64,000 bases of DNA, taken from the NCBI RefSeq assembly GCF_003336875.1, contig NZ_QGNJ01000002.1, forward strand, positions 62,001-126,000. Reading direction: 5' to 3'. The stretch is from Oleisolibacter albus. GTDB taxonomy: Bacteria; Pseudomonadota; Alphaproteobacteria; Azospirillales; Azospirillaceae. This document shows positions 38,814-48,746 of the stretch, piece after piece (position 1 is the first letter of the stretch; the number at the start of each line of letters is the position of its first letter). Under the pieces are notes generated by a model. The model ran no database searches. It had not been told where the DNA came from and saw only the letters and a program-made list of their open reading frames with translations. Both the position numbers and the translations under genes were made by a program.

Positions 38814-38844
38814 GGGCCGTCCGGTGTTGCGATGGGGACGGCCC
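38814..38844. promoter_or_regulatory. Stem-loop between aapJ and aapQ
   Basis: GGGCCGTCC (38814-38822) and GGACGGCCC (38836-38844) with a 13-base loop, 19 bases after the aapJ stop on the minus strand. Such hairpins in binding-protein operons often protect or end part of the transcript so that the binding protein is made in excess over the membrane parts. There is no T tract, so RNA protection or partial termination is inferred. Confidence 0.6.
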
Positions 38845-38863
38845 CTCGGTGCCGGTTGGCGCC

Positions 38864-39898
38864 TCAGCGGATCGGCGGGGCGTACATCAGACCGCCATTG
38901 GTCCACTGGGCGTTCAATCCGCGCTCCAGCTTCAACGGCGAACCCTTGCCCACATTGCGCTCGAACATCTCGCCATAATTGCCGACGGCCTTGATGGCGC
39001 GCAGGGCCCACTGGTTGTCCAGCCCCAGCATCTTGCCCATGTCACCGGTCACGCCCAGCAGGCGCTGGACATTGGGGTCGGTGTTCTTGGTTTGCTGGTC
39101 CACATTGGCGGCGGTGATGCCCCGCTCCTCCGCTTCCAGCAGGGCATACAGCGTCCAGGTGGCAATGTCCTTCCACTGGTCGTCGCCATGGCGCACCACC
39201 GGGGCCAGCGGCTCCTTGGAGATCCGCTCGGGCAGGATCACGTAATCGTCGGGCTTCGGCGCCACCGAGGCGCGCACGCCCGCCATCTGCGACTCGTCCG
39301 AGGTGAAGGCGTCGCAGCGGCCGGCGAAGAAGGCGGCCAGCAGCTCGTCCAGCTGCTCGATGACCACGCCCTTGAATTTCAGATTGTTGGCGCGGAACCA
39401 GTCGGCCAGGTTCAGTTCGGTGGTGGTGCCGGTCTGCACGCAGATGGTGGCGCCGTCCAGCTGCTTGGCGCTGGTCACGCCCAGCGCCTTGTTCACCATG
39501 AAGCCCTGGCCGTCATAATAGACCGGCGGCAGGAAATTCAGGCCCTGGGCATCGCGGGTCAGGGTCCAGGTGGTGTTGCGCGACAGGATGTCGATCTCGC
39601 CCGATTGCAGCGCGGTCAGGCGCTGCTGCGCCGTCAGCGGCACATAGCGGACCTTGTTGGCATCGCCCAGCACGGCGGCGGCCACGGCCTTGCACACATC
39701 CACGTCCAGCCCGGTCCACTTGCCCTGGCTGTCGGGGTTGCTGAATCCGGCAAGACCGGTGTTGACGCCGCAGAGCAACTGGCCGCGGCCCTTCACGGTG
39801 TCCAGCGTCGTCGCGGCGGAGGCGGTGCCGGACAGGCCGGCGGTGGTCAGCAGAAACAGGCAGACTCCTGCCCGGCGCGCCCAATGGCGAAGTGTCAT
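38864..39898 (-). CDS. aapJ: General L-amino-acid ABC transporter, periplasmic binding protein
   Basis: A 344-residue solute-binding protein that captures a broad range of L-amino acids. Signal peptide at residues 1-28 (ending SASA). The mature part has the family motifs LLCGVNTGLAGFSNPDSQGKWTGLDVDVCKAVAAAVLGD, IDILSRNTTWTLTRD and DAFTSDESQMAG. The ATG at 39898 begins directly before the signal peptide. It is first in aapJQMP. The motifs used here are characteristic of AapJ rather than of single-substrate binding proteins. Confidence 0.93.
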   Translation of the reverse strand: MTLRHWARRAGVCLFLLTTAGLSGTASAATTLDTVKGRGQLLCGVNTGLAGFSNPDSQGKWTGLDVDVCKAVAAAVLGDANKVRYVPLTAQQRLTALQSGEIDILSRNTTWTLTRDAQGLNFLPPVYYDGQGFMVNKALGVTSAKQLDGATICVQTGTTTELNLADWFRANNLKFKGVVIEQLDELLAAFFAGRCDAFTSDESQMAGVRASVAPKPDDYVILPERISKEPLAPVVRHGDDQWKDIATWTLYALLEAEERGITAANVDQQTKNTDPNVQRLLGVTGDMGKMLGLDNQWALRAIKAVGNYGEMFERNVGKGSPLKLERGLNAQWTNGGLMYAPPIR

Positions 39899-40059
39899 GG
39901 TCCCGGCTTCCCTGTTGCGCCGCATCGGCCGCGGCGTCGCACGTTTCATCCCGGCCGTTGACCGACCGTCGATTTCTGCCGGCCAGTAAATCACCAGCCG
40001 CCGGGCAGGGACAACCCCGAATCCCCATAACTGCCGGGGCTGTCTCGCCAAATCCGGCC

Positions 40060-40338
40060 TCAGCGGATGCCCAGACGGGCCAGGAATTCTCCCGATTCGT
40101 AATAGGCCGGCACCTCGAACCAGCGGCCGGTGCGACGAATGAACAGGGGGCCATGCCCGGACAGGGCGGCGTCCTCGTCGCCGCCCTCCGCATACCAGGC
40201 GGACTGGTAGGGGAACAGCCAGCCCTCCTCGAACGTCACCACCTGCTGTTCCAGCAGCAGCAACGGCCCCGTGGTCTCGCTCTGGCGTTCGGCGATCAGG
40301 CGCAGGGCCAGGGCGCGGGCGGCGGTGAAATCCAGCAT
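40060..40338 (-). CDS. YrhB/Imm35-like small protein
   Basis: A 92-residue protein that matches the YrhB-domain (immunity protein 35) pattern: an N-terminal helix, then LLLLEQQVVTFEEGWLFPYQSAWY, a GHGPLFIRR strand, and a C-terminal ESGEFLARLG. Relatives are seen as immunity proteins or small chaperone-like proteins. It begins 14 bases after the DUF885 gene with an AAGGAACGGAG site, so it is probably co-transcribed; no toxin gene is seen next to it, which argues against a simple immunity role. Confidence 0.78.
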   Translation of the reverse strand: MLDFTAARALALRLIAERQSETTGPLLLLEQQVVTFEEGWLFPYQSAWYAEGGDEDAALSGHGPLFIRRTGRWFEVPAYYESGEFLARLGIR

Positions 40339-40352
40339 GGCACTCCGTTCCT

Positions 40353-42233
40353 TCAGGCGGCCCTGGTGCGGGTGATCCAGGCGTCCACGGTCTCCTCCAG
40401 CACCGAGAGCGGCAGGGCGCCGCCCCGCAGCACCACGTCGTGGAAGGCGCGCAGGTCGAAGCGGCCGCCCAGCGCCGTTTTCGCCTTCTGCCGCAGCTCC
40501 AGGATCTTCAGCATGCCGACATAATAGCTGGTGGCCTGGCCGGGGCTGACGATGTAGCGGTCGACCTCGCGTTCGGCCAGATCGCGGCCCAGCGGGGTGT
40601 TCGTGGTCATGTAGTCGATGGCCTGCTGCCGGGTCCAGCGCTTGGCATGCAGGCCGGTGTCCACCACCAGCCGGGCGGCCCGCCAGATCTGGGCGTTCAG
40701 CCGGCCGAAATCGGCATAGGGGTCCTGATAGAACCCGACTTCCTTCGGCAACCGCTCGGCATAAAGGCCCCAGCCTTCGATATAGGCGCCGAAGAAGCTG
40801 AATTTGCGGAAGCTGGGCACATCCTCCAGTTCCTGGGCGATGGCGATCTGCATGTGATGGCCGGGGATGCCCTCATGATAGACCACGGCATCCACCGCCC
40901 ATTTCGGCACCTCGCGCATGTTGCTGAGGGCGGCGTAGAAGATGCCCGGGCGCGAGCCGTCCAGGGCCGGCTGGTTGTAGAAGGCCGGCGGCGCCGATTT
41001 CTCGCGGTAGGCCTCGACCCGCTTCACCACCAGCGGCGCCTTGGGCTTGGTCAGGAACAACTCGTCCAGCTTGGGCCGGAAGGCGTCGACGACGGCGTTG
41101 CACTGCTGGATATAGGCGGCCCGGCCCTCGATGGTGTCGGGATAGAAGAAGCGCTCGTCGGTGCGGACGAACTGGAAGAAGGCCTGCAGATCGCCCTGGA
41201 AGCCGACCTTGGCCATGATGCCGCGCATCTCGGTCTGCAACAGCGCCACATGCTCCAGCCCCAGCGCATGCACCGCCTCGGGCGCCAGCTCCGTGGTGGT
41301 GGCCTGGCGCACCTTGTCCCGGTAATAGGCCGCGCCGTCCGGCAGCTTCCAGACGCCGTCCTCGTCCGTGGCCTTGGCCTGCAGGTCCGCCGCCAGCGCC
41401 CCGAGCCGCTCATAGGCCGGCTTCACGGTCCCGGTCAGGATGCGGCGGGCCTGGGCGATCAGGTCGCCCTTCTGCGGGGCGGGAATGTCCAGGGGGGCGA
41501 TCTTGGCCTTGAAATCGGCCAACAGGCTGCTGTCGGGCCCGTCATCGAACGGGGCGCCGGTGACCACGGCGCGGATGTCCGGGATCAGCTTGGCGAAGCT
41601 GAATTTCGGCGGGATCACGCCCAGGGCGGCGCTGGCCCGGGCATTGTCCATCACCTGGTCCAGCACGGCGGCGATGCCGGCCAGCCGGGCCAGATAGGCA
41701 CGGGCGTCGTCCAGCGACTGCACCTTGTGCACATTGATGAGATAGGTGGGCAGGCCGGTATGCTCACCGCCCAGATGGTTCAGCGGATAATCGTGCCGGC
41801 GCCATTTCTCCGCCTCCAGCTGGCGCTCGGCCTGCTGCTCGAACACGCGCACATTCAGCCGGGCCGCCTCGGGCAGGCGGGCGGGGTCCCAGTTGGCGCG
41901 CAGATAGGCCAGGGCGGCGCGGGTCCGCGCCAGCCGGGCGTCGTCGGCCGCGTCGGACTGGTCATCCCACTTGTCCATGTTGGTCTTGCGGCCGAGCTGG
42001 CCCTGGAACTGCGGGCTGGCCTGGACACCGGCCTCGAACACCTCCTCGAAGAAGGCGTGCAGGGCGGCGGTATCGCCCTTGTCCTTGGGCTGGGCCGCGT
42101 CGCTGGGCGTCAGCGGACCCGGCAGCGGCAGGAATTGGGCCAGGGCCGGCTTGGTCTGGCCCAGACCGGTCAGGGCCAGCCCGGCCAGGGCGGTGGAACA
42201 GGCCAGCATCTGCCGGCGGCTGAAAGCATGCAT
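40353..42233 (-). CDS. DUF885 family metallohydrolase, copy B
   Basis: A 626-residue secreted enzyme of the DUF885 family, thought to be zinc-dependent peptidases. The N-terminus has a twin-arginine-like motif (RRQMLACSTALAGLAL), so export in folded form or as a lipid-free periplasmic protein is likely. The metal motif HEGIPGHHMQIAIAQE is intact near residue 460, with a later ERLPKE and TRQQAIDYM block. It is paralogous to the next gene upstream (66-base gap): both share DYPLNHLGGEHTGLP-like and KRWTRQQAIDY segments. Substrate unknown. A start 20 codons further upstream is possible but lacks the signal. Confidence 0.85.
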   Translation of the reverse strand: MHAFSRRQMLACSTALAGLALTGLGQTKPALAQFLPLPGPLTPSDAAQPKDKGDTAALHAFFEEVFEAGVQASPQFQGQLGRKTNMDKWDDQSDAADDARLARTRAALAYLRANWDPARLPEAARLNVRVFEQQAERQLEAEKWRRHDYPLNHLGGEHTGLPTYLINVHKVQSLDDARAYLARLAGIAAVLDQVMDNARASAALGVIPPKFSFAKLIPDIRAVVTGAPFDDGPDSSLLADFKAKIAPLDIPAPQKGDLIAQARRILTGTVKPAYERLGALAADLQAKATDEDGVWKLPDGAAYYRDKVRQATTTELAPEAVHALGLEHVALLQTEMRGIMAKVGFQGDLQAFFQFVRTDERFFYPDTIEGRAAYIQQCNAVVDAFRPKLDELFLTKPKAPLVVKRVEAYREKSAPPAFYNQPALDGSRPGIFYAALSNMREVPKWAVDAVVYHEGIPGHHMQIAIAQELEDVPSFRKFSFFGAYIEGWGLYAERLPKEVGFYQDPYADFGRLNAQIWRAARLVVDTGLHAKRWTRQQAIDYMTTNTPLGRDLAEREVDRYIVSPGQATSYYVGMLKILELRQKAKTALGGRFDLRAFHDVVLRGGALPLSVLEETVDAWITRTRAA

Positions 42234-42299
42234 CGGTTTTTCCCTGTTCTGTTTGTTCTTATCTGCGCGGCCGCTGTGGGCGCGGCTCGCCATTCCGGA

Positions 42300-44117
42300 T
42301 CAGGCCTTCCTCTGCCGGATCCATCCCTCCACCGTCTCCTCCAGGACCGGCAGCGGTACGGAGCCGTGGCGCAGCAGGGTATCGTGGAAACCCCGGATGT
42401 CGAACCGGGGACCCAGGGCCGTGCGGGCGTGCTCGCGCAGCTCCAGGATCTTCAACAGGCCCAGACGGTAGGCGCAGGCCTGGCCGGGGAAGACGATGTA
42501 GCGGTCCACCTCCCGCTCCGCCACCTCGGCGGTGAAGGCGGAATTGGCGGTGAAATAGTCGATGGCCTGCTGCCGGGTCCAGCGCTTGACATGGATGCCG
42601 GTGTCCACCACCAGCCGGATGGCCCGCCACAGCTCGAAGGTCAGGCGGCCATAGTCGGCATAGGGATCGGTGTAGAAGCCCAGCTCCTTGGGCAGGCGCT
42701 CGCTGTAGAGCGCCCAGCCCTCGATATAGGCGTTGTGGCCGTCGAAGCGGCGGAAGGCCGGCAGGTCCGTCATCTCCTGGGCCAGGGCCATCTGCAGATG
42801 GTGGCCGGGGATGCCCTCGTGGAAGGCCAGCACCTCCATTTGCCATTTCGGCATTTCCCGCAGGCGGGAGAGGTTGATGAAATAGATGCCGGGGCGCGAG
42901 CCGTCGGCGGCCGGCGGGCTGTAGCGGGCCAGGGTCTCGCTGGCTTCGCGGTACAGCTCGAAGCGGCGGGCCACCAGATCCGTCTTCGGCAGCAACCCGA
43001 ACTGGCTGCCCAGCACGGCCTTGACCCCGGCCAGGATGCGCTCGGCCCCGGCCAGATAGGCGGCCCGGCCCTCATCCGTGTCGGGGAAATAGAAGCGCGG
43101 GTCCTCCTTCAGGAAGGCGTGGAACTCGCGGACCGTGCCCGTGAACCCGGTGGAGTCCTGGATGGCCTGCATCTCCTTCTGCAACGCGGCCACATGGGCC
43201 AGCCCCAACGCATGCAGGGCCTCCGGCTCCAGATCCAGGGTGGTGTGGCGCTTCAGGCAGGAGCGGTAATAGGCCAGCCCGTCCGGCAGTTTCCAGATGC
43301 CGTCATCGTCGCTGGTGCGCTGGCGCAGACTGTCGAAACAGGCGGCCAGCCGCTGCCAGGCCGGGGCGAAATCGCGGGCCAGGGCGGTCCCCGCTTCGGC
43401 GACCAGGGCCGTCCTCTCCGCCTCCGGCAGGTCCAGCGCCTTGACCCGGCGGGTGAATCCAGCCAGCAGGGCGCTGTCCTCCGGCCCATCGCCGAAGGGG
43501 CGGCCGGTCAGCACGGCGCGCGTGGCCTCCAGCGTCTTGTCCACGGAGAATCGGGGCGGGATGACGCCGCGGGCGGCCCGGATCTCCAGCGCCTCCATCA
43601 GCTGGTCCACGGCAGCGGGCACGCCGCGCACGCGGGCGATCCAGGCGCGGGCCAGATCGGGGCTGCTGGCGGGATGCACGCTGGACAGCATGTCGACGAT
43701 GCTGCCGTGGCGGCCGTTGAAATGCTCGGCCGGATAGCTGTTCAGGCTCCAGCGGAAGCCGTCCAGACGGTCCAGCGCCCGGTATTCGAACAGGTGCCGG
43801 TTCAACCGTCCGGCCGGCGACAGACGGGCCGGGTCGAAGGCGCGGATCTGGCCCAGATGCGCCTCGGTCATGCGGGCCTCTTCGGCCTCGGCGCGGGGGG
43901 AGATGTCGTCCCAGGCATCATGCGGGCCGGGCAGTCCCAGCCAGGTCCGGGTTTCAGGGTGGCGTGCCACCTCCTGCTCGAAGGCGGCCTGGACGAAATC
44001 CAGCAGCCGCTTGTCTTCCGCCGTGCTGGCGGCGAAGGCCGGCCATCCGGCCAGGGCCGCGGCCCCCAGCCCGCCGCTGCCGGCCAGGAATCCCCGCCGC
44101 GAAATGGACCCGGACAT
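42300..44117 (-). CDS. DUF885 family metallohydrolase, copy A
   Basis: A 605-residue paralogue of the gene downstream. It begins with a clear Tat signal (SISRRGFLAGSGGLGAAALAG). The metal motif HEGIPGHHLQMALAQE is intact. The start at 44117 removes an N-terminal extension of 8 residues from an alternative in-frame start. Both paralogues and the YrhB-like gene appear to form one unit transcribed leftward, divergent from the tandem-GNAT gene. The order and close similarity point to tandem duplication; the differences between copies suggest different peptide preference, which is inference. Confidence 0.85.
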   Translation of the reverse strand: MSGSISRRGFLAGSGGLGAAALAGWPAFAASTAEDKRLLDFVQAAFEQEVARHPETRTWLGLPGPHDAWDDISPRAEAEEARMTEAHLGQIRAFDPARLSPAGRLNRHLFEYRALDRLDGFRWSLNSYPAEHFNGRHGSIVDMLSSVHPASSPDLARAWIARVRGVPAAVDQLMEALEIRAARGVIPPRFSVDKTLEATRAVLTGRPFGDGPEDSALLAGFTRRVKALDLPEAERTALVAEAGTALARDFAPAWQRLAACFDSLRQRTSDDDGIWKLPDGLAYYRSCLKRHTTLDLEPEALHALGLAHVAALQKEMQAIQDSTGFTGTVREFHAFLKEDPRFYFPDTDEGRAAYLAGAERILAGVKAVLGSQFGLLPKTDLVARRFELYREASETLARYSPPAADGSRPGIYFINLSRLREMPKWQMEVLAFHEGIPGHHLQMALAQEMTDLPAFRRFDGHNAYIEGWALYSERLPKELGFYTDPYADYGRLTFELWRAIRLVVDTGIHVKRWTRQQAIDYFTANSAFTAEVAEREVDRYIVFPGQACAYRLGLLKILELREHARTALGPRFDIRGFHDTLLRHGSVPLPVLEETVEGWIRQRKA

Positions 44118-44347
44118 GATCTGCCCCTTTTCCTGTTCCATGCTCGGTTCGCCGCCTGTTCCGGCAGCTGTTCTGGGGGGAAGCCTAAGCCCCCACCGGG
44201 CGGCGGGGCAAGCCGCCCGGGACGGGCGTGCGTCCGGACGGCATAGAACCGCATCCGGCCGGCACCATCCGCCCGGCTTTACAGCGGCGCCGGTGCCGCC
44301 TATCGAAAAGCTCTCCGCAACAGAGGCGTCCCCGGCGCCGTGTGCGC

Positions 44348-45364
44348 ATGTCCGTCACCCCCGCCACCCTTTCGTTCCCACCCCTGCCGCCGCAGCGTCC
44401 GCCTGCCGCCACTCCGTGCGGCGTCCGCATCCGCCCGGTCCGGGACGGGACGCCCGACCTCCAGGCCCTGACCTTTCCCCGTTTCCGTCCGTTGCTGGAG
44501 CCCGGCAAGGTGCTGCCCGACACGGCCCTGATGCTGGTGGCGGAGCGGGCGGAACAGGAGAATGGTGCTGGGGAGGGGCCGCTCGGGCTGGTCTATGTCC
44601 ACCGCCCGGCCCGGCAGGACCAGGCGGCCCATCTGATGTCGCTGGCGGTGCGGCCGTCCCGCCGCCGCCTCGGCATCGGCCGGGCCCTGCTGGCGGCGGC
44701 GGAGCAGGCGGTGGCCGCCCATCCGGCGCTGATCACCGGCTATTCCGATGATCTGCGGGCGCGGGCGGCGTTCGAGTCCTTGCTGGACGGGCAGGGGTGG
44801 GCGCCGCCGACCCTGTACCGGGTGCGCCTGCGCGGCATCGCCGGCTGGGCCGATGCCGCCGCCGCGGACTGGCAGCCGCTGCTGGCGCGGCTGGCCCAGG
44901 GGGGGCTGGCCCTGGAGGATTGGAGCCATGTCGGCCCGGCGGACCGGGAGGCGATGCAGGCCCTGCTGGACAGCGGCGCTGTCCGCGCCGATTTCAGCCC
45001 TTTCCCCCTGGAAGCCTGGCATATCCCGGCCCTCACCCTGGTCATCCGCCAGCAGGGGCGGGTGGTGGGATGGGTCCAGGGCCTGCCGGGGGAGGACCCG
45101 GCCAGCGTCTGCTATGTCAACGGGGCCATCCATCCCGGTCTGGCCCGCAGCGGCGCCCTGATCGCGGCCATCGTCGATGTCTGTCGCCGGCAGGCGGCCA
45201 GCCTGGGGCCGCACTCCGTCTGCGTCTGGCAGACCGATGCCGACAATATGGCCATGCAGCGCTTCATGGAGCGGCATCTGGCGCCGCGCCGCACCCACCT
45301 GCTGAAACATGACCGCTTCTATGAACGGCGGAAGCGGCTGGACGGCAGCGCCGAAGCCCGGTGA
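44348..45364 (+). CDS. Tandem-GNAT acyltransferase, paralogue of the RiPP-associated one
   Basis: A 338-residue protein with two GNAT domains, similar along its length to the protein at 10711: FPRFRPLLEPGKVLPD compares with YPRYRPLLGPGTVPDH, SRRRLGIGRALLAAAE with WRRQGLGRRLLAAIE, and VGWVQGLPGEDP with AGWVLGEPGQDF. The first GNAT keeps a good acyl-CoA motif; the second is less regular. No Nif11-leader peptide is visible next to it. Role uncertain: it could act on the distant precursor or on another acceptor. The ATG at 44348 lies just before the domain. Confidence 0.78.
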   Translation: MSVTPATLSFPPLPPQRPPAATPCGVRIRPVRDGTPDLQALTFPRFRPLLEPGKVLPDTALMLVAERAEQENGAGEGPLGLVYVHRPARQDQAAHLMSLAVRPSRRRLGIGRALLAAAEQAVAAHPALITGYSDDLRARAAFESLLDGQGWAPPTLYRVRLRGIAGWADAAAADWQPLLARLAQGGLALEDWSHVGPADREAMQALLDSGAVRADFSPFPLEAWHIPALTLVIRQQGRVVGWVQGLPGEDPASVCYVNGAIHPGLARSGALIAAIVDVCRRQAASLGPHSVCVWQTDADNMAMQRFMERHLAPRRTHLLKHDRFYERRKRLDGSAEAR

Positions 45365-45390
45365 CCGCTCACGATCACCGGGAGCGGGGA

Positions 45391-46362
45391 TCAGAACCCG
45401 GCATAGACCCGGTCGAGATCGGCATCGTCGAAGGCGTAGGTCGTGTTGCAGAACTCGCAGGAGACCTTGACCTTGCCGTCCTCGCGCAGATCGTCCAGCT
45501 CGGTCCGCTCGATGGAGCGCAGCGCCGTGCTGACCCGCTCGCGTGAGCAGCGGCAGCCCGGGCGCAGTTCCCGGCGCTCATGCACCCGCGGCGCTTCTTC
45601 ATGGAACAGGCGGTAGAGCAGCGTGTTGGCCGGCAGGGCCGGGTCCAGCAGCTCGGCCTCCGCCACCGTGTTCAGCAGGATGCCGGCGCGGTTCCAGTCC
45701 TCCTCGCTGTTGCCGGGCCGGTAATCCGCGAACAGGCCGGCATCCTCCGGCGGCAGGGTCTGCAGCATGACGGCGCCGCCCACCCATTTGCCGTCCGCGT
45801 CCTTGCCCACGGCCGAGCGGATGGCCGAGGCCAGCTGCTCCGACTGGCGGAAATAATGGCGCACGGCGGCGGACAGGTCGGCGCCGCGCAGCTCCACGAT
45901 GCCCTGATAGCGCTCGGTGTTCTCGCCCTGGTCCACGGTGAAGGCCAGATAGCCGCTGCCCAGCAGCGACCCCAGGTCGGCCTGGAAGCCCTTGTGCGAC
46001 TGCTGCTCGGTCAGCCGGTCCTGGTCGAAGCGGGCATAGCCGCGCAGATCGCCGACGCTGGTGACATCGGCCACGGTATAGGCCACCGGGCCGTCGCCCT
46101 TGGTCTGCAACGTGAAGATGCCGTCATATTTCAGTGCCGCCGCCAGGGTGGCGGCCAGCAGGATGGTCTCCGCCAGCAGGCGGGCCACCGGCTCGGGATA
46201 GGCGTGCCGGGTCAGGATCTCGTCCAGGGCCGGACCCAGCCGGACCAGCCGGCCGCGCAGGGCCGACCGTTCCAGCAGGAAGGGCTGGACGATGTCGGTA
46301 TCGGAAGTCACGGGATCGGTGTCGCGGCGGGGCTTGCCCGCCGCTCCGCTGAGGTCGGTCAT
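45391..46362 (-). CDS. hslO: Redox-regulated chaperone Hsp33
   Basis: Hsp33 is a holdase activated by oxidative unfolding. The 323-residue protein has the N-terminal domain ([37 protein letters not shown]) and the C-terminal zinc switch, CRC followed about 30 residues later by CEFC, so redox control should be intact. The start overlaps the argF stop by 4 bases (ATGA), giving an argD-argF-hslO operon. Confidence 0.95.
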   Translation of the reverse strand: MTDLSGAAGKPRRDTDPVTSDTDIVQPFLLERSALRGRLVRLGPALDEILTRHAYPEPVARLLAETILLAATLAAALKYDGIFTLQTKGDGPVAYTVADVTSVGDLRGYARFDQDRLTEQQSHKGFQADLGSLLGSGYLAFTVDQGENTERYQGIVELRGADLSAAVRHYFRQSEQLASAIRSAVGKDADGKWVGGAVMLQTLPPEDAGLFADYRPGNSEEDWNRAGILLNTVAEAELLDPALPANTLLYRLFHEEAPRVHERRELRPGCRCSRERVSTALRSIERTELDDLREDGKVKVSCEFCNTTYAFDDADLDRVYAGF

Positions 46363-47273
46363 GGGGTGAGGCACCAGTTGAGAATGCCCTTCTGGGCGTG
46401 CATGCGGTTCTCCGCCTCGTCCCAGATGACCGATTGCGGCCCATCCATGACGGCGGCGGACACCTCCTCGCCGCGGTGGGCGGGCAGGCAGTGCATGAAT
46501 ATGGCGTCGGAACTCGCCAATCCCATCAACCGTTCGTTGATCTGATAGGGTTTCAGCAGGGCGTGCCGGCGTTCGGCATCCTTGTTGTGCATGCTGACCC
46601 AGGTATCGGTGACCATGGCGTGGGCGCCGGCCGCCGCTGCGTCCGGGTCGCGGGTGACATGCACGCGCCCGCCTTCGGCGGCGACCCAGGCCATGGTCTT
46701 GGCCGAGGGTTCCAGCTCCTGCGGACAGGCGATGCGCAGCTCGAAATCGAAGCGCACGGCGGCGTGGATCCAGCTCTGGCAGACATTGTTGGCGTCGCCG
46801 GTCCAGCACACGGTCTTGCCCTGGATCGGGCCGCGATGTTCCTCGAAGGTCAGGATGTCGGCCATGATCTGGCAGGGATGGCTGACATCGGTCAGGCCGT
46901 TGATGACCGGGACCGTTGCCGCCTCGGCCAGCTCATGCACCTTGGCCTCGTCGTTGGTGCGCAGCATGATGATGTCGACGAAGCGCGACAGCACGCGGCC
47001 GGTATCGGCGATGGTCTCGCCATGGCCCAGCTGGATCTCCTTGCCGGTCAGGGTGATGACCTCGCCGCCCAGCTGGCGCATGCCCACCTCGAAGCTGACG
47101 CGGGTGCGCGTGCTGGGCTTTTCGAAGATCAGGGCCAGGGTCTTGCCGCGATAGGGCTGGGGGTGGTCCTTGGCGTGCTTCAGGGTCAGGGCACGATCCA
47201 GGATGGCACGCAGCGTGGCCGTGTCGTACTGGTGGATGTCCAGGAAATGCCGGACGGGGCTGGCCGCGCTCAT
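46359..47273 (-). CDS. argF: Ornithine carbamoyltransferase
   Basis: This enzyme makes citrulline from ornithine and carbamoyl phosphate in arginine synthesis. The 304-residue protein has the carbamoyl phosphate motif [16 protein letters not shown] in [11 protein letters not shown], and [11 protein letters not shown] at the ornithine site. The length is standard. It overlaps both neighbours by 4 bases (with argD upstream and hslO downstream), so all three are translationally coupled. Confidence 0.96.
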   Translation of the reverse strand: MSAASPVRHFLDIHQYDTATLRAILDRALTLKHAKDHPQPYRGKTLALIFEKPSTRTRVSFEVGMRQLGGEVITLTGKEIQLGHGETIADTGRVLSRFVDIIMLRTNDEAKVHELAEAATVPVINGLTDVSHPCQIMADILTFEEHRGPIQGKTVCWTGDANNVCQSWIHAAVRFDFELRIACPQELEPSAKTMAWVAAEGGRVHVTRDPDAAAAGAHAMVTDTWVSMHNKDAERRHALLKPYQINERLMGLASSDAIFMHCLPAHRGEEVSAAVMDGPQSVIWDEAENRMHAQKGILNWCLTP

Positions 47274-48442
47274 TGGCTGAACTCCTTGCAGGTCTTCTCG
47301 AGGATGGCCAGGGCGGCCTCGACTTCCTCCGTTCCGATGATCAGCGGCGGCAGGATGCGGATGACATTGTCGGCGGCGCCGACGACCAGCAGGCCGTTGG
47401 CGCGCAGGCGGTTCACCATCTCCGTGTTGGGAACCACGCATTTCAGGCCCAGAAGCAGGCCCTTGCCGCGGGTTTCGGCCAGAACGCCGGGATAGCGGGC
47501 GACCAGATCGTCCAGCCGCCCCTTCAGCACGGCGCCGATCTCCTGCACATGCTCCAGGAAGCCGGGCCGGGTCACCACGTCCAGCACGGCATTGCCCATG
47601 GCCATGGCCAGGGGATTGCCGCCGAAGGTGCTGCCATGGGTGCCGGGCACCATGCCGATGGCGGCCTTCTCGGTGGCCAGGCAGGCCCCCATGGGGAAGC
47701 CGCCGCCGATGCCCTTGGCGATGCACATGATGTCCGGGGTGATGCCGGCCCATTCATGGGCGAACAGCTTGCCGGTGCGGCCCACGCCGGTCTGGATCTC
47801 GTCGAAGATCAGCAGCAGGCCGAACTCGTCGGCGGTGGCACGCAGGCCGCGCAGATAGTCCTCGCTGCCGGCGCGGATGCCCCCCTCGCCCTGGATCGGC
47901 TCGACCAGGATGGCGGCGGTCTTGTCGGTGATGGCCCGGCGCAGCTCATTGAGGTTGCCGAAGGCCACCTGGTCGAAGGTGTCCAGCAGCGGACCGAAGC
48001 CGCCCACCATCTTCTCGGTCGGGGCGGCGGCGATGGCCGTGGTGGTGCGGCCATGGAAGGCGCCGCTGGCGACGATGAAGCGGGTCTTCTCGGGATGGCC
48101 GGTGTCATGCTGGTACTTGCGTGCCACCTTGACCGCCAGCTCCCACGCCTCCACGCCCGAATTGGTGAAGAACATGGTGTCGGCGAAGGTCAGATCGGTC
48201 AGCCGGGCGGCCAGCGTCTCCTGACCGGCCACCCGGAACAGGTTCGACACATGCCAGAGTTTCTGCGCCTGCTCGGTCAGCGCCTGCACCAGAGAGGGAT
48301 GGGCATGCCCCAGGGCGTTGACGGCGATGCCGCTGGTGAAGTCCAGATATCGTCGGCCCGTGACATCCCAGAGCCAGGCGCCTTCGCCCCGCTCGAACAC
48401 CACGTCGACGCGGGAATAGGTGGGCATCACGACTGGGATCAC
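47270..48442 (-). CDS. argD: Acetylornithine aminotransferase
   Basis: A PLP enzyme that transaminates N-acetylornithine in arginine synthesis. The 390-residue protein shows [42 protein letters not shown] and the PLP-lysine motif [12 protein letters not shown]. The start is a GTG at 48442 with AAGGAG 7 bases upstream; ATG at 48427 is the alternative. First gene of argD-argF-hslO, divergent from bactofilin. Confidence 0.95.
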   Translation of the reverse strand: MIPVVMPTYSRVDVVFERGEGAWLWDVTGRRYLDFTSGIAVNALGHAHPSLVQALTEQAQKLWHVSNLFRVAGQETLAARLTDLTFADTMFFTNSGVEAWELAVKVARKYQHDTGHPEKTRFIVASGAFHGRTTTAIAAAPTEKMVGGFGPLLDTFDQVAFGNLNELRRAITDKTAAILVEPIQGEGGIRAGSEDYLRGLRATADEFGLLLIFDEIQTGVGRTGKLFAHEWAGITPDIMCIAKGIGGGFPMGACLATEKAAIGMVPGTHGSTFGGNPLAMAMGNAVLDVVTRPGFLEHVQEIGAVLKGRLDDLVARYPGVLAETRGKGLLLGLKCVVPNTEMVNRLRANGLLVVGAADNVIRILPPLIIGTEEVEAALAILEKTCKEFSQ

Positions 48443-48746
48443 GGAACCACTCCTTCAATGGTCCTGCACGGGAGGGAAAGCCAGGGACTCCCGCGGGAAA
48501 AGAGGCGACTATTGTGCGCTGCCGCGACCCTGTCAACGCAGGCCGGCGCATGCCACCATCAAGCCGCAGCGGGGCGGGGGAAGAAGCGTTGCGGTTTTAC
48601 CCCGTTCGGCTTATCAATGAGCGCGAAACGACCGGCCCGCGCGGGGGGCGGAACGGGCTGCCGGGGATCGTTGCGGCAACGCAACCATGCCGGTGCCGGA
48701 CTGCCGTTGCCAGCGCGTTCGCCGCCCGAGCGGAGAGCATGCTGCG
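48443..48746. other. Divergent intergenic region, argD / bactofilin
   Basis: No gene is supported in these 304 bases. It must hold promoters for both the argD operon and the bactofilin gene. The bactofilin ATG is preceded by CGGAGAGC. I see no clear operator palindrome or riboswitch. Confidence 0.4.

Noticed and set aside
40440..44246. A 1268-codon open frame on the plus strand
   Set aside because: It is antisense to both DUF885 genes and made of Gly, Ala, Gln, Val and His rich sequence, as expected for the reverse of G/C-rich coding DNA. The DUF885 genes have clear motifs and signals.
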